From positions 930,001-994,000 of the forward strand of contig NC_011313.1 of the NCBI RefSeq assembly GCF_000196495.1: a DNA stretch of 64,000 nucleotides, written 5' to 3'. The stretch is from Aliivibrio salmonicida LFI1238 (GTDB lineage: Bacteria > Pseudomonadota > Gammaproteobacteria > Enterobacterales > Vibrionaceae). The notes under the pieces were generated by a model. It was not told the DNA's origin and ran no database searches. It worked only from the letters and a program-made list of their open reading frames with translations. How positions within the stretch are numbered: position 1 is the first letter of the stretch; each line of letters begins with the position of its first letter. Below, one piece after another: positions 43,944 to 53,274 of the stretch. A program made the translations under genes and the position numbers.

Positions 43944-44546
43944 TCATGAACGAGATAATTGAACCCGTTCTCTTGTTAAGCTGTAATCGGCTCCAGACAT
44001 TCGTGCTATCGCATCTAATTTATCACTGTCAATCTTGCCATCATAAACCGCTTCATCCGCAACATGCACTGCAATAACATCACCTAAAATTAAATGCCCT
44101 GATAAAACATCATCACCAAGATCAACAATTTGGTTTAATCGGCATTCAAAACTCACAATCGCATTAGCAACCCGTGGAGGAGTAACAAAATCTGATTGTG
44201 CCTTTTTAATCCCTGCGTACTCAAATTCATCAATATCATGGGCTAAACCATGACAGGTTTTATTCATCACCTCTAAATGTGTAGCACTGACCGTATTAAT
44301 GACAAACTCACCCTGTTCTCGAATATTTCTCAACGTATCTTTAGCTTCCGCATCTTGGTTATACATAGGATTGAAACAAAGAATTGGGGGGTTGGCACTC
44401 GCCACAGTAAAGAATGAGAACGGCGCTAAATTCACCTCTCCTGACGATGAAATGCTTGAAACCCAAGCAATTGGCCGAGGTAAGATCCCTCCGATTAACA
44501 ACTTATAATTTTCTTGTGGTGTTAACCTAGCCGTTTCAAAGCGCAT
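43944..44546 (-). CDS. Flavin reductase-like (FMN-binding split barrel) protein
   Basis: The 200-residue protein has the flavin-reductase-like fold: NYKLLIGGILPRPIAWVSSIS, GEVNLAPFSFFTVASANPPILCF (FMN phosphate region), DTLRNIREQGEFVINTV and VSFECRLNQIVDLGD, followed by LGDVIAVHV. Such enzymes reduce FMN or act as flavoredoxins. It lies upstream of the EamA gene on the same strand. Confidence 0.87.
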   Translation of the reverse strand: MRFETARLTPQENYKLLIGGILPRPIAWVSSISSSGEVNLAPFSFFTVASANPPILCFNPMYNQDAEAKDTLRNIREQGEFVINTVSATHLEVMNKTCHGLAHDIDEFEYAGIKKAQSDFVTPPRVANAIVSFECRLNQIVDLGDDVLSGHLILGDVIAVHVADEAVYDGKIDSDKLDAIARMSGADYSLTRERVQLSRS

Positions 44547-44814
44547 CAGATATCCTTATCATCATTAATTATTAACATTACTCTAACCTAAATCACCTCA
44601 TTTGAGAAAAAATACATGGCGATAAATACAATAGAGATGCACAACTAAAATCGATTCTGTCGTATAAATAGTCTACTTATAAATTAAGCCACCAAGTGGC
44701 TAATAATTAATTGAGATATACACCACAAATACTCACTATTTCATTCTTTTACATTGTAAATATACAGATTATAAAATACATTATTTTCTTTAAAAAACAA
44801 CAGAGTAAAATGCG

Positions 44815-45030
44815 ATGACAGGCTTTAAAGAATACAAAGTAATTCATTTAACAGAAGGCGGTTGTGGCACTGTATTTCTTGGTGCTAGTGGGGTTCCAAT
44901 TCAGAAAATGGAAGCCGAATTAAATAAACAGGCACAAGATGGTTGGCAACTGGCATTTCAAATAGTAGAACAAAAGCGATTTCTTCTATTTTGGAAACGT
45001 GAAGCCGTTATTATTACATTAGGTCGTTAA
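44815..45030 (+). CDS. DUF4177 family protein
   Basis: A 71-residue protein with the DUF4177 pattern: FKEYKVIHL at the start, MEAELNKQAQDGWQLAFQIVEQKRFLLFWKREAVIITL at the end (strand-helix-strand). It is soluble and small; function unknown. It joins yidD through a TAATG stop-start overlap, so the three genes from here to 45652 form one coupled transcript. Confidence 0.75.
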   Translation: MTGFKEYKVIHLTEGGCGTVFLGASGVPIQKMEAELNKQAQDGWQLAFQIVEQKRFLLFWKREAVIITLGR

Positions 45031-45254
45031 TGTTCGCACAATTATCAATCCTATTGATCCGCTCTTATCAACATAAAGGTGGTTCAAAAAAACTATTAAG
45101 TCTGGAATGTAATTTTAAACCAACTTGCTCTGAATACACAAAGCAATGCATTCAAAAATACGGGGCCTTTAAGGGCTGGAAACTAGGATTACAAAGAATA
45201 AAACGTTGTAATCAACCTGATTTGGTTGAAATTATTTATGATGAGGTTCCATAA
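45030..45254 (+). CDS. yidD: YidD-type membrane protein insertion efficiency factor
   Basis: The 74-residue product shows the YidD signature ECNFKPTCSEYTKQCIQKYGAFKGW followed by LGLQRIKRCNQ, with the three conserved cysteines. YidD assists YidC-dependent insertion and is normally encoded between rnpA and yidC. Here it sits between a DUF4177 and a TM2-like gene with TAATG overlaps on both sides, so it is out of its usual place and is probably a second copy. The C-terminus (PDLVEIIYDEVP) differs from the short proline-rich standard tail. Confidence 0.85.
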   Translation: MFAQLSILLIRSYQHKGGSKKLLSLECNFKPTCSEYTKQCIQKYGAFKGWKLGLQRIKRCNQPDLVEIIYDEVP

Positions 45255-45652
45255 TGGGTTTTCTTGGTAATTTAAATGACTTAGAAGAAAAGGAAGAGCT
45301 ACTTAGAAAACAAGTAGCGGCTCTCCCGACTGATGAACGAAAAGCATTTTATAAAGAACAAAGTGAAAAACTAAAAGATCCTGACACTTATGCCACTCTT
45401 AATTATTTATTTTTAGGTGGTTTTCATCATCTATATTTAGAGAAGTATTTATGGTTCTTTGGTGAATTATTAGCGTTAATTTTAAGCCTATTTTTGATTT
45501 TTTCAGGTGAAGATTTCGGGTTCTGTATATTGATTGCCATTGCCATTATTGAACTTCCACAGCTTTTCTTTTCACAAAAAATTGCGAGAGAACATAACTA
45601 CCAACTTTCTTGTCTCATTGTAGAAAAAATCAAGAACAAACTATTTATCTAG
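45254..45652 (+). CDS. TM2-domain-like small membrane protein
   Basis: A 132-residue protein with an acidic N-terminal helix (about 8-50) and a hydrophobic region (about 53-113) that reads YATLNYLFLGGFHHLYLEKYLWFFGELLALILSLF, similar to the TM2 pattern of two helices around a glycine and aromatic turn. The soluble N-terminal part includes LPTDERKAFYKEQSEKL. Function is unknown; coupling to yidD suggests a role at the membrane insertion site. Confidence 0.65.
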   Translation: MGFLGNLNDLEEKEELLRKQVAALPTDERKAFYKEQSEKLKDPDTYATLNYLFLGGFHHLYLEKYLWFFGELLALILSLFLIFSGEDFGFCILIAIAIIELPQLFFSQKIAREHNYQLSCLIVEKIKNKLFI

Positions 45653-45666
45653 GGTATTTTCATGCC

Positions 45667-46521
45667 CTACTTTATCATTGCTCTATAATCAGATGGCGTA
45701 TACGTTGTTTTGTTTTTAAACACGCGATAAAAATAATTCACGTCCTGAAAACCACAGCGTGTCGCCACCTCAGTTAAACGAAAAGTGTATTTCTTTAGCA
45801 TAAATTTGGCACGTTCTATCCTTACCCACGTAATATAATCAGCTAACGTCATGTGCCCCTGCTGTCTAAACATACGAGATAAGTGGTTTGGAGAAATATT
45901 AAAGCGATTCGCAATACTGCTTCTATCTATGCTTTTATGGAAATTCTCTTGAATGTAAATACATATTCCTTGGTATAGATCTTCACTGCGGTTTTTCGGT
46001 GACTTTGTCTCTGAAGGTTCACCAAGCATTGTCATGCTATAACTAAGTAATGCCAATAATAAATGTTCGTCTATTAGTTTTTTATTCGGTTCACGAGCTA
46101 ACGCATTCAGTGCTTCTAAAATGTTATCAATAGCATGACCTGTTCGCGTCGGAATACTGTATTTTTGCACGTCATAAAAACCACTTTCCCCTTTGCGTTT
46201 ACTCACTAGGCTAAACCCAACTTGTCGGCGTCCAAATAACAAACTTAATACTGAACAGTCTTCATCCCAATTCGGTTTATTCCAACAGTTTGGAGGAATA
46301 TATAACGCATCACCCGCCATGACTTTAACTTCACGTATCCCAACCTCTGAATCTTCTATTTGATTCAAATACTCGCCATTAATTACTAACTCTAAACGAG
46401 GAAAATTCACTTGGTAACTGCATTGTGGAGGCGTGATCTTATCTCCTGCAAACCAAATTTGATTGAAACTTTCTCTTTCTGATAAAAGCGCTTCTAATAC
46501 CGTACTAAACACTAAAGTCAT
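45667..46521 (-). CDS. AraC-family regulator of the PTS island
   Basis: A 284-residue protein with an N-terminal cupin-like sensing domain (NGEYLNQIEDSEVGIREVKVMAGDALYIPPNCWNKP) and two C-terminal AraC helix-turn-helix motifs (SIANRFNISPNHLSRMFRQ and TEVATRCGFQDVNYFYRVFKN). It diverges from the EIIABC gene across a 302-base spacer. In V. cholerae an AraC gene occupies the same place beside a mannose PTS and manA. The repeated 41-bp promoter module in this region is its likely binding site. Confidence 0.88.
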   Translation of the reverse strand: MTLVFSTVLEALLSERESFNQIWFAGDKITPPQCSYQVNFPRLELVINGEYLNQIEDSEVGIREVKVMAGDALYIPPNCWNKPNWDEDCSVLSLLFGRRQVGFSLVSKRKGESGFYDVQKYSIPTRTGHAIDNILEALNALAREPNKKLIDEHLLLALLSYSMTMLGEPSETKSPKNRSEDLYQGICIYIQENFHKSIDRSSIANRFNISPNHLSRMFRQQGHMTLADYITWVRIERAKFMLKKYTFRLTEVATRCGFQDVNYFYRVFKNKTTYTPSDYRAMIK

Positions 46522-46697
46522 AGTTTCTTCTTACTTGAACTAAGGTCACGTTAGTCCACTAAAACGACCTAAAAATACAATTTCCCAGATGAAAACGCCC
46601 GCAAGAAACAAGCAATAAATGCCACTAACTACCTATTAAATAAATACTTTTCTGACTAGTGCATTATAGAGTTTTCGATTTATAAAAATCAGAGTTT

Positions 46698-46738
46698 AAT
46701 CACACTTGAAGAGTGAGGATACAATAATCCAGTAAATG
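46698..46738 (+). promoter_or_regulatory. Shared PTS promoter module, copy A
   Basis: AATCACACTT (46698-46707), twelve variable bases, then TACAATAATCCAGTAAATG (46720-46738). The same two blocks with the same spacing recur at 51243-51283. The module ends 85 bases before the EIIABC start, a normal distance for an activator site. The surrounding divergent region 46522-46823 contains no ORF that I can support and must also carry the AraC promoter. Confidence 0.75.
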
Positions 46739-46823
46739 CATTTCTCGCACACTTACGAATTTTTCTCATCAGAATCACACTATTCCCACTGCAATAATTT
46801 ATAGAAAAAATGGGGAATGATTC

Positions 46824-48725
46824 ATGATCACAGACTTAATCAATGAACAATTAATTTGTTTAAATTTACACGCAAAAACCAAAGACGATGTATTTTCTGA
46901 AATGGCTGCGATACTTCATCAGCAAGGTCGAATTAATGATATAGGCCAGTTTTTATCTGATATTTACGCCCGTGAAGAACTAGGAAATACGGGCTTTGAA
47001 GAAGGTGTTGCTCTTCCTCATGCAAAAAGTTCAGCTGTAATTAAACCTGCCGTAATGATTGGTGTAAGCCAAGAAGGTGTTGAATACGGAGCAGAAGATG
47101 GGCAGCCATCTCGCTTATTTTTTATGATCGCCTCACCTGAAAATGGAGCTGATCATCATATTGAAGTTCTTGCAGAACTCTCTTCAAAACTGATTGAAGA
47201 AGGGTTTATCAAAAAATTTCTTAATGCGACCTCTTCTAAATTAGCGCTTGAATTATTGCTACAAAAAGCAGAAACCATTGATGCAATAGAACCTAAAAAT
47301 GGATTTTTAATTGGAGTCACAGGTTGTCCTGCCGGTATTGCTCATACCTATTTAGCGTGCGAGGCCCTTGAAAAAGGCGCAGCAGAATTAGGATATAAGA
47401 TAAAAGTAGAAACCAACGGGTCTATTGGGGTCAGAAATAGCCCAACAGCAGAAGAAATAGAACAAGCCGATGCCATTATTATTGCTTGTGATAAACAAGT
47501 AGACCTCACTCATTTTGCAGGAAAAAAACTGATTCAAACCAGTGTTAAGGCTCCGATCAAAGACGCAAAAGGACTGATCACTCAGTCTCTAACTCAACCA
47601 CCTTTTGATACTGACAGTGTAAATACACCAACAGATACCAAAGACAAAACCTCTCAAGCACGTTCAGATTTATACCGTTACCTAATGAACGGCGTATCCC
47701 ACATGATCCCATTTGTGGTTACGGGCGGTTTGTTAATCGCATTAGCATTAGCGCTTGGTGGTCAACCTACTGAGAGTGGTATGGCTATTCCTCCCGGTAG
47801 TTTGTGGAATAAAGTATTAGATGTTGGTGTTGTTGCTTTCACCTTAATGATCCCCGTTCTTGCAGGTTACATTGCTTATGCGATTGCAGATCGCCCAGCA
47901 CTAACTCCAGGTCTTATTGGTGGTTGGATTGCAAACAACGGTTCTTTTTATGGTGCAGATGCAGGTACTGGCTTTATTGGTGCCATCATTGCCGGTCTTC
48001 TTGTTGGTTACTTCGTCAAATTTATCGTGAGCGTTAACTACCATAAATTTATCCAACCCCTTGTTCCTATCATGATTGCCCCTATTGCCGGTTCATTGTT
48101 CATTTCTGGATTATTCATTTTTGTTATTGGTGCACCAATAGCAAGTTTAATGGATGGATTAACCGCACTACTAACAAGCATGAGCTCTGGTAACGTGATT
48201 TTATTAGGCATCGTACTGGGTGGAATGACGGGCTTTGATATGGGTGGCCCATTCAATAAAGTCGCCTTCTTATTCTCTGTTGGCATGATTGCGAGTGGTC
48301 AAACTCAATTCATGGGCGCCATGGCATGTGCTATTCCTGTCGCACCACTTGGCATGTCGTTAGCTACCATCATTGGTCGTAAATTCAATATCTTTGAAGA
48401 ATCAGAAATTGAAGCAGGCAAAGCAGCTGGTGCAATGGGTTTAGTTGGTATTTCTGAAGGTGCAATTCCATTTGCAGCTCAAGATCCTATCTCTGTGATC
48501 CCAGCGAATATCCTTGGTTCGATGACGGCCGCAGTAATGGCTTTCTCATTTGGTATCACAAACAGTGTTGCTCATGGTGGTCCCGTTGTCGCCCTACTTG
48601 GCGCGATAAATAAACCATTACTTGCACTTGCTTGTATGGCTGGCGGCGCAGTTGTAACTGCACTTGTTTGCGTATCCATTAAAAAGATGCGTCAAGCGAA
48701 AGCCCTGTCTCTAGCGGCAATTTAA
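46824..48725 (+). CDS. PTS fructose/mannose-type EIIABC protein
   Basis: A 633-residue phosphotransferase permease. EIIA (1-150) has the phosphohistidine in GVALPHAKSS (His66). EIIB (about 160-260) has the phosphocysteine in GVTGCPAGIAHTY (Cys168). EIIC (about 285-625) is a polytopic channel with GVSHMIPFVVTGG, GGMTGFDMGGPFNKVA and GISEGAIPFAAQDP. It imports and phosphorylates a hexose; the downstream manA strongly suggests mannose, as with the V. cholerae locus of the same order. A hairpin at 48745-48777 separates the two genes. Confidence 0.92.
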   Translation: MITDLINEQLICLNLHAKTKDDVFSEMAAILHQQGRINDIGQFLSDIYAREELGNTGFEEGVALPHAKSSAVIKPAVMIGVSQEGVEYGAEDGQPSRLFFMIASPENGADHHIEVLAELSSKLIEEGFIKKFLNATSSKLALELLLQKAETIDAIEPKNGFLIGVTGCPAGIAHTYLACEALEKGAAELGYKIKVETNGSIGVRNSPTAEEIEQADAIIIACDKQVDLTHFAGKKLIQTSVKAPIKDAKGLITQSLTQPPFDTDSVNTPTDTKDKTSQARSDLYRYLMNGVSHMIPFVVTGGLLIALALALGGQPTESGMAIPPGSLWNKVLDVGVVAFTLMIPVLAGYIAYAIADRPALTPGLIGGWIANNGSFYGADAGTGFIGAIIAGLLVGYFVKFIVSVNYHKFIQPLVPIMIAPIAGSLFISGLFIFVIGAPIASLMDGLTALLTSMSSGNVILLGIVLGGMTGFDMGGPFNKVAFLFSVGMIASGQTQFMGAMACAIPVAPLGMSLATIIGRKFNIFEESEIEAGKAAGAMGLVGISEGAIPFAAQDPISVIPANILGSMTAAVMAFSFGITNSVAHGGPVVALLGAINKPLLALACMAGGAVVTALVCVSIKKMRQAKALSLAAI

Positions 48726-48744
48726 TTCTTAATCTTAATTTTTT

Positions 48745-48780
48745 GTCCCAATCACTTATTAATTTTGTGATTGGGACTTT
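48745..48780 (+). terminator. Hairpin between the EIIABC gene and manA (attenuating terminator)
   Basis: An 11-bp perfect stem (48745-48755 GTCCCAATCAC with 48767-48777 GTGATTGGGAC) with an 11-base loop and only three following T residues. It starts 20 bases after the EIIABC stop and ends 21 bases before the manA start, so partial read-through is likely. Confidence 0.7.
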
Positions 48781-48801
48781 CTGATGATTTGTGAGCATTA
48801 T

Positions 48802-50001
48802 ATGAACAATCAAACTCAACCTTTCTTTTTTCCAATGAACAATGTAATTCAAGATTATGCGTGGGGAAGCAGCACTTCAATTGAAAGTCTATTTGGTATT
48901 GAAAATCCAAGCCATAAACCACAAGCTGAATTGTGGATGGGCGCCCACCCAAATGGCTGCTCTAGCGCGACGTTTAATGACGAATCTATTTTATTATCTG
49001 ATTTAATTAATCAAGACAAAGCGTCTTTCCTTTCTTCAGTAACAGCAGAAATGTTTGGTGAATTACCTTATCTTTTCAAGGTATTAGCGGCAGAAAAAGC
49101 ATTATCGATCCAAGTTCATCCAAATAAACAACAAGCCGTGGATGGCTATAATAAAGAAGAACAAGCGGGTATCCCTTTGACTGCGTTTAATCGTAATTAC
49201 AAAGATAATAACCACAAACCAGAGCTTGTTTACGCCTTAACAGATTATCAAGCAATGAATGGATTTAGAGATTTTAACGAGTCCATTTCATTATTTAAAA
49301 GCATGAACTTAAAAAGTATTACTCATTTTGTTTCCGCATTTGAAGAACAACCTAATTCAACGGGATTAAATATATTTTTCAAGAACATTCTTTCATTATC
49401 AGATGACAAGAAAGAAACGGCAATTAATGAATTAATGGCATATGCCAAAGTACAGTGTGATTCCCCTCTTTTCGCATTGCTTGTTGATTTAGAAATTCAA
49501 TATCCAAATGACATCGGTTTATTTACACCTCTAATGTTAAATGTTATCACGCTAAAGCCTGGACAAGCGATGTACTTACACGCTTGTACTCCTCACGCTT
49601 ACATTAAAGGGACAGGTCTTGAAATCATGGCCAATTCAGACAATGTATTGCGTGCGGGATTAACACCAAAATACATGGACATAGATGAACTAATGGCCTG
49701 TACTTTATTTAATGTCACCCCATTTGATTCTTTATTGATGACTCCAGAGGTGATTGCTGGTGGTGTAAATTACCCAATTCCGGTAGACGATTTTAACTTC
49801 TCTGTTTTAGAAATGGTAAACGCATTACCGTTAAATACCACAAGTGCCGAAGTGTTATTTGCTATCAACAGTGACATGACGGTAACCCATATTTCAGGGC
49901 AAACGGTTATTGTGAAGAAAGGTCATTCTGTATTTATCCCAGCGTATACTGGTCAATACATTCTTACCTCTTCAGGAAAAGTGGCAAGAGCTTACAACTA
50001 G
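48802..50001 (+). CDS. manA: Mannose-6-phosphate isomerase, class I
   Basis: The 399-residue zinc enzyme interconverts mannose-6-P and fructose-6-P. Seen are FPMNNVIQDYAWGS, PQAELWMGAHPNG, the zinc ligands in SIQVHPNKQQA and KPELVYAL, and the class I signature YLHACTPHAYIKGTGLEIMANSDNVLRAGLTPK. ATG at 48802 gives the family-typical N-terminus; an ATG at 48784 is possible. It would feed mannose-6-P from the upstream permease into glycolysis. Confidence 0.94.
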   Translation: MNNQTQPFFFPMNNVIQDYAWGSSTSIESLFGIENPSHKPQAELWMGAHPNGCSSATFNDESILLSDLINQDKASFLSSVTAEMFGELPYLFKVLAAEKALSIQVHPNKQQAVDGYNKEEQAGIPLTAFNRNYKDNNHKPELVYALTDYQAMNGFRDFNESISLFKSMNLKSITHFVSAFEEQPNSTGLNIFFKNILSLSDDKKETAINELMAYAKVQCDSPLFALLVDLEIQYPNDIGLFTPLMLNVITLKPGQAMYLHACTPHAYIKGTGLEIMANSDNVLRAGLTPKYMDIDELMACTLFNVTPFDSLLMTPEVIAGGVNYPIPVDDFNFSVLEMVNALPLNTTSAEVLFAINSDMTVTHISGQTVIVKKGHSVFIPAYTGQYILTSSGKVARAYN

Positions 50002-50011
50002 ATAATAATAA

Positions 50012-50042
50012 AATGGACTCAAAGATAATCTAAGAGTCCGTT
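50012..50042. terminator. Terminator after manA
   Basis: AATGGACTC (50012-50020) pairs with GAGTCCGTT (50034-50042) with one G-T pair and a 13-base loop, followed by T-rich sequence. It lies between manA and the convergent EIIA-type gene. Confidence 0.6.
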
Positions 50043-50065
50043 TCTCATCACATAATAATTGAACA

Positions 50066-50857
50066 TTATTCCAAAACTCTACCCATACCGTACAACAACA
50101 TGGCTTGAAGGCCAACAGGTTGCCTTGTTGCGATTAATCGCTGGCAAAACTCCGCAGATAACATACTTCGGGTTAATTGAGTGGCTGTGATCACCATCTC
50201 TCGTGTTGGTGGGCTAGGTAAAACTAAACCGACAATTAAATTCACATCCCCCATTTTAGACGCCCAATCCGTTGCGTAATCTGATCGAATTACCGCGATG
50301 GTTGGTTTTTTCACTAAAGGCGTAATGACATGAGGTAAGGCAATTTGACGAGCAATCGTCGTTGATGACTTCTCTTCACGCTTAATAAAAGCCAGTAATA
50401 ACTCATCGGTTTGTTCTGGGCAAATTAATTGAGACACTCCTTTTAGCATCTCAAATTTTGATAATTGCGTTTGAGCTTTTACGTAATGGAAGTCAACATC
50501 ACAGATCGGCTTTAGTTGCGGGTATTGGGTTACGATAGAATCAGAGAAATGACACAACCGGTCTGAAGCAACAAAATTGAACGTAGAAGATAATAAATCG
50601 GTTAACACAAAATTCGCGAGTTCCGCATCAATCCCTACCGTAATTAATTGGCAAAAATCCCCTTTCTGTAAACCTACTTTCAATAAACCTAAAGAATAAG
50701 AAATATCTGCACAACGGGCTCGTGTAATATTATCGATATAAACAATGCATTTAAACTTCTTTGCTAATTGAGTCAGTTGGGCACTAATTTGTGGTCCAAG
50801 CATGCTCTCTTTAACAAAAAAGGTAATTCGATGATCAATAGTAGGTGAATCAATCAT
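50066..50857 (-). CDS. PTS protein with a degenerate HPr-like domain fused to EIIA (Fru/Ntr type)
   Basis: The 263-residue protein has an N-terminal HPr-like fold (about 9-95): ITFFVKESMLGPQISAQLTQLAKKFKC and LGLLKVGLQKGDFCQLITVGIDAE match HPr except that the phosphorylated histidine of GLHARPA is missing. The C-terminal domain (about 130-250) is an EIIA with the phosphohistidine in RQIALPHVITPL. It may pass phosphate to the EIIB encoded just upstream or act as a regulator. Its start overlaps the EIIB stop by four bases. Confidence 0.75.
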   Translation of the reverse strand: MIDSPTIDHRITFFVKESMLGPQISAQLTQLAKKFKCIVYIDNITRARCADISYSLGLLKVGLQKGDFCQLITVGIDAELANFVLTDLLSSTFNFVASDRLCHFSDSIVTQYPQLKPICDVDFHYVKAQTQLSKFEMLKGVSQLICPEQTDELLLAFIKREEKSSTTIARQIALPHVITPLVKKPTIAVIRSDYATDWASKMGDVNLIVGLVLPSPPTREMVITATQLTRSMLSAEFCQRLIATRQPVGLQAMLLYGMGRVLE

Positions 50858-51153
50858 GAAATGTATTTTTTCAACACACTATCAACATCAGTCAAAATCA
50901 GTTCAATACTGTGCTGCTGTGTTTTAATACCAATGAATCGACTGCTGTTTTCTATATCAATGTCTGAAGCGATTAACACAAGATCCGCTTGTACAATATC
51001 AACCGGTGTTAACGCATTTTCAATTCCCATCGCGCCTTGAGTTTCAACTTTAATTGATACTCCATATCTCACCGCGGCCTTTTTTAATACATCAGCTGCC
51101 ATATAGGTGTGTGCGATCCCTGTAGGACACGCTGTAACTGCCACAATTTTCAT
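50854..51153 (-). CDS. PTS fructose-type EIIB protein
   Basis: A 99-residue single-domain EIIB with the phosphocysteine in VTACPTGIAHTYMAADVL (Cys8) and the family segment IKVETQGAMGIENALT. ATG at 51153 is chosen by homology; an upstream extension to 51198 has no conserved sequence. It diverges from the second EIIABC gene and is coupled to the EIIA-type gene. Confidence 0.88.
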   Translation of the reverse strand: MKIVAVTACPTGIAHTYMAADVLKKAAVRYGVSIKVETQGAMGIENALTPVDIVQADLVLIASDIDIENSSRFIGIKTQQHSIELILTDVDSVLKKYIS

Positions 51154-51242
51154 GTTTGCTCTTAAATAGACTGTTTTGATAGGGGAACAATATACCATTA
51201 GTTAATTAAAAAACCGGATTAATATCAATGAATAACGATTAA

Positions 51243-51283
51243 AATCACACTTTACGATTGATGGTACAATAATCCAGTAAATG
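51243..51283 (+). promoter_or_regulatory. Shared PTS promoter module, copy B
   Basis: AATCACACTT (51243-51252), twelve variable bases, then TACAATAATCCAGTAAATG (51265-51283), identical in the two blocks and in spacing to copy A at 46698-46738. It ends 84 bases before the start at 51368, against 85 for copy A. It lies in the 214-base divergent spacer with the EIIB gene, so it could govern both directions. Confidence 0.75.
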
Positions 51284-51367
51284 GCTTTTTTATCCTATTC
51301 TTTAAAATCGACTAACCCCTTACATTAGTACTACGTTAATATATTACCGTTAGGTAATGGAGTCGTT

Positions 51368-53258
51368 ATGGATATCACATCTCTGATAAATACCAAGGTC
51401 ATTTGTTTAGACCTAAAAGCGACATCTAAAGATGGCATTCTTAAAGAAATGGTCCAGATTTTAGATGATGCAGGCAAACTATCTGATAAAAAACAATTTT
51501 TATTAGATGTTTGGGCGCGTGAAGACATTGGTAATACAGGATTTGAAGATGGTATCGCGATTCCTCATGCGAAAAGTTCTGCGGTTTCGACTCCATCAGT
51601 TGCGGTTGGTATTAGTCGTAATGGCATTGATTATGGTGCAGAAGACGGTGAACAATCAGACATCTTTTTCATGCTTGCTTCACCAGATGGCGACGATACT
51701 CACCACATCGAAGTATTGGCACAAATATCCAGTCGTTTAATCGAAGATGGCTTTACAAACAAACTTAAAGCAGTCGCGACACCAGAAGAGGCATTGGCCT
51801 TATTCACAGACAATATTCAGTTAGAGTCAGAATACAGTTCATCTCCTGCCCCAACACCAAAAATAGAAAAAAGTGAATTTAAACGAAATCTTGGCCGTAC
51901 AAAAGAACACTTGTTATTTGGTACGTCTCACATGATCCCCTTTATTGTTGCTGGCGGTGTTTTACTTTCTCTTTCGGTTATGATTTCAGGACACGGCGCG
52001 GTACCCACTGAAGGTGTATTGGCTGACATTGCTAAAATGGGCATTGCGGGGTTAACGTTATTCACAGCCGTTCTTGGCGGTTATATTGCTTACTCAATTG
52101 CAGATAAACCGGGACTCGCTCCCGGTATGATTGGTTCTTGGATTGCAGTTCAACAATACAATACCGGTTTTTTAGGCGCTATCGTAGTTGGTTTCTTTGC
52201 CGGCTTTGTCGTTCTTACTCTAAAAAAAATAAAGCTACCTGACAGCATGACCTCATTGGGGTCCATTTTTATCTACCCTCTTCTCGGTACTTTTATTACC
52301 TGCGCCGCTGTAATGTGGTTGATTGGTGCTCCTATTGCGAATGCCATGACCTCTATGAATGAGTGGTTAGCAAGCATGGCAGGTTCTGGGAAAATACTTT
52401 TAGGTGCAATTTTAGGGGGTATGACAGCCTTTGATATGGGTGGCCCAATCAACAAAGTCGCGACATTGTTTGCTCAAACTCAGGTAAATACACAACCTTG
52501 GCTAATGGGTGGCGTTGGTATCGCAATTTGTACTCCACCATTAGGCATGGCATTAGCCACATTACTGTCCCCTAAGAAATTCAAACGAGAAGAACGTGAA
52601 GCCGGAAAAGCCGCGGGTATTATGGATTACTGAAGGGGCGATTCCATTTGCAGCGGCTGATCCTGCTCGTGTTATCCCTGCGATTGTCGCTGGGGGTATT
52701 GTCGGTAACATCACTGGTTTCTTATTTAACGTACTCAACCATGCCCCTTGGGGTGGGTGGATTGTGCTTCCTGTCGTTGATGGTAAGTTTGGTTATATCG
52801 TCGGCACATTAATGGGCGCATTAACCACCGCAGTTATTGTTATTTTACTAAAGAAAACAGTAATCGAAGACGATGAATCTGACGTAAAAAACACAGTATT
52901 TGAATCCATAAAGAGTGAAGGTGAAGCCGATATTTTAGCTATCACGGCATGCCCATCAGGTGTTGCTCATACTTTCTTAGCCGCAAAAAGTTTAGAAAAA
53001 GCAGCGCACCGCCTAGGGCTTAAAATCAAAGTAGAAACACAAGGCGCAGATGGGATTAATAATAGAATCACCCCATTAGATGTGAAGAACGCAAAGTTAG
53101 TTATTTTTGCACATGATGTGGCAATCAAAGAGCCGCAACGTTTTGCAGGAATGCGATCTATTGATATTGGAACAAAAGAAGCAATGCACAATGGTGAACA
53201 ATTATTAAAAGCGAATATGACGAGTACCAACCGATTATTCAGAAAATCAACGGTATAA
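51368..53258 (+). pseudogene. Second PTS EIIA-EIIC-EIIB gene, frameshifted
   Basis: Frame one (51368-52633) encodes EIIA (phosphohistidine His67 in GIAIPHAKSS) and most of EIIC (GTSHMIPFIVAGG, GGMTAFDMGGPINKVA) and stops after GKAAGIMDY. Frame two, open to 53258, continues with ITEGAIPFAAADPARVIP, the end of EIIC and an EIIB domain (LAITACPSGVAHTF). The paralogue reads GLVGISEGAIPFAAQ here, so the missing piece is one glycine codon less one base; a two-base deletion near 52621-52626 restores the frame as GIMGITEG. The intact protein would be about 630 residues with domain order A-C-B. The truncated form lacks EIIB and cannot work alone. Confidence 0.88.
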
Positions 53259-53274
53259 ACCACCATAAATAACC

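Noticed and set aside
45652..45672. Short hairpin after the TM2-like gene as a terminator
   Set aside because: Only seven pairs with a wobble and no T-run; too weak to list.
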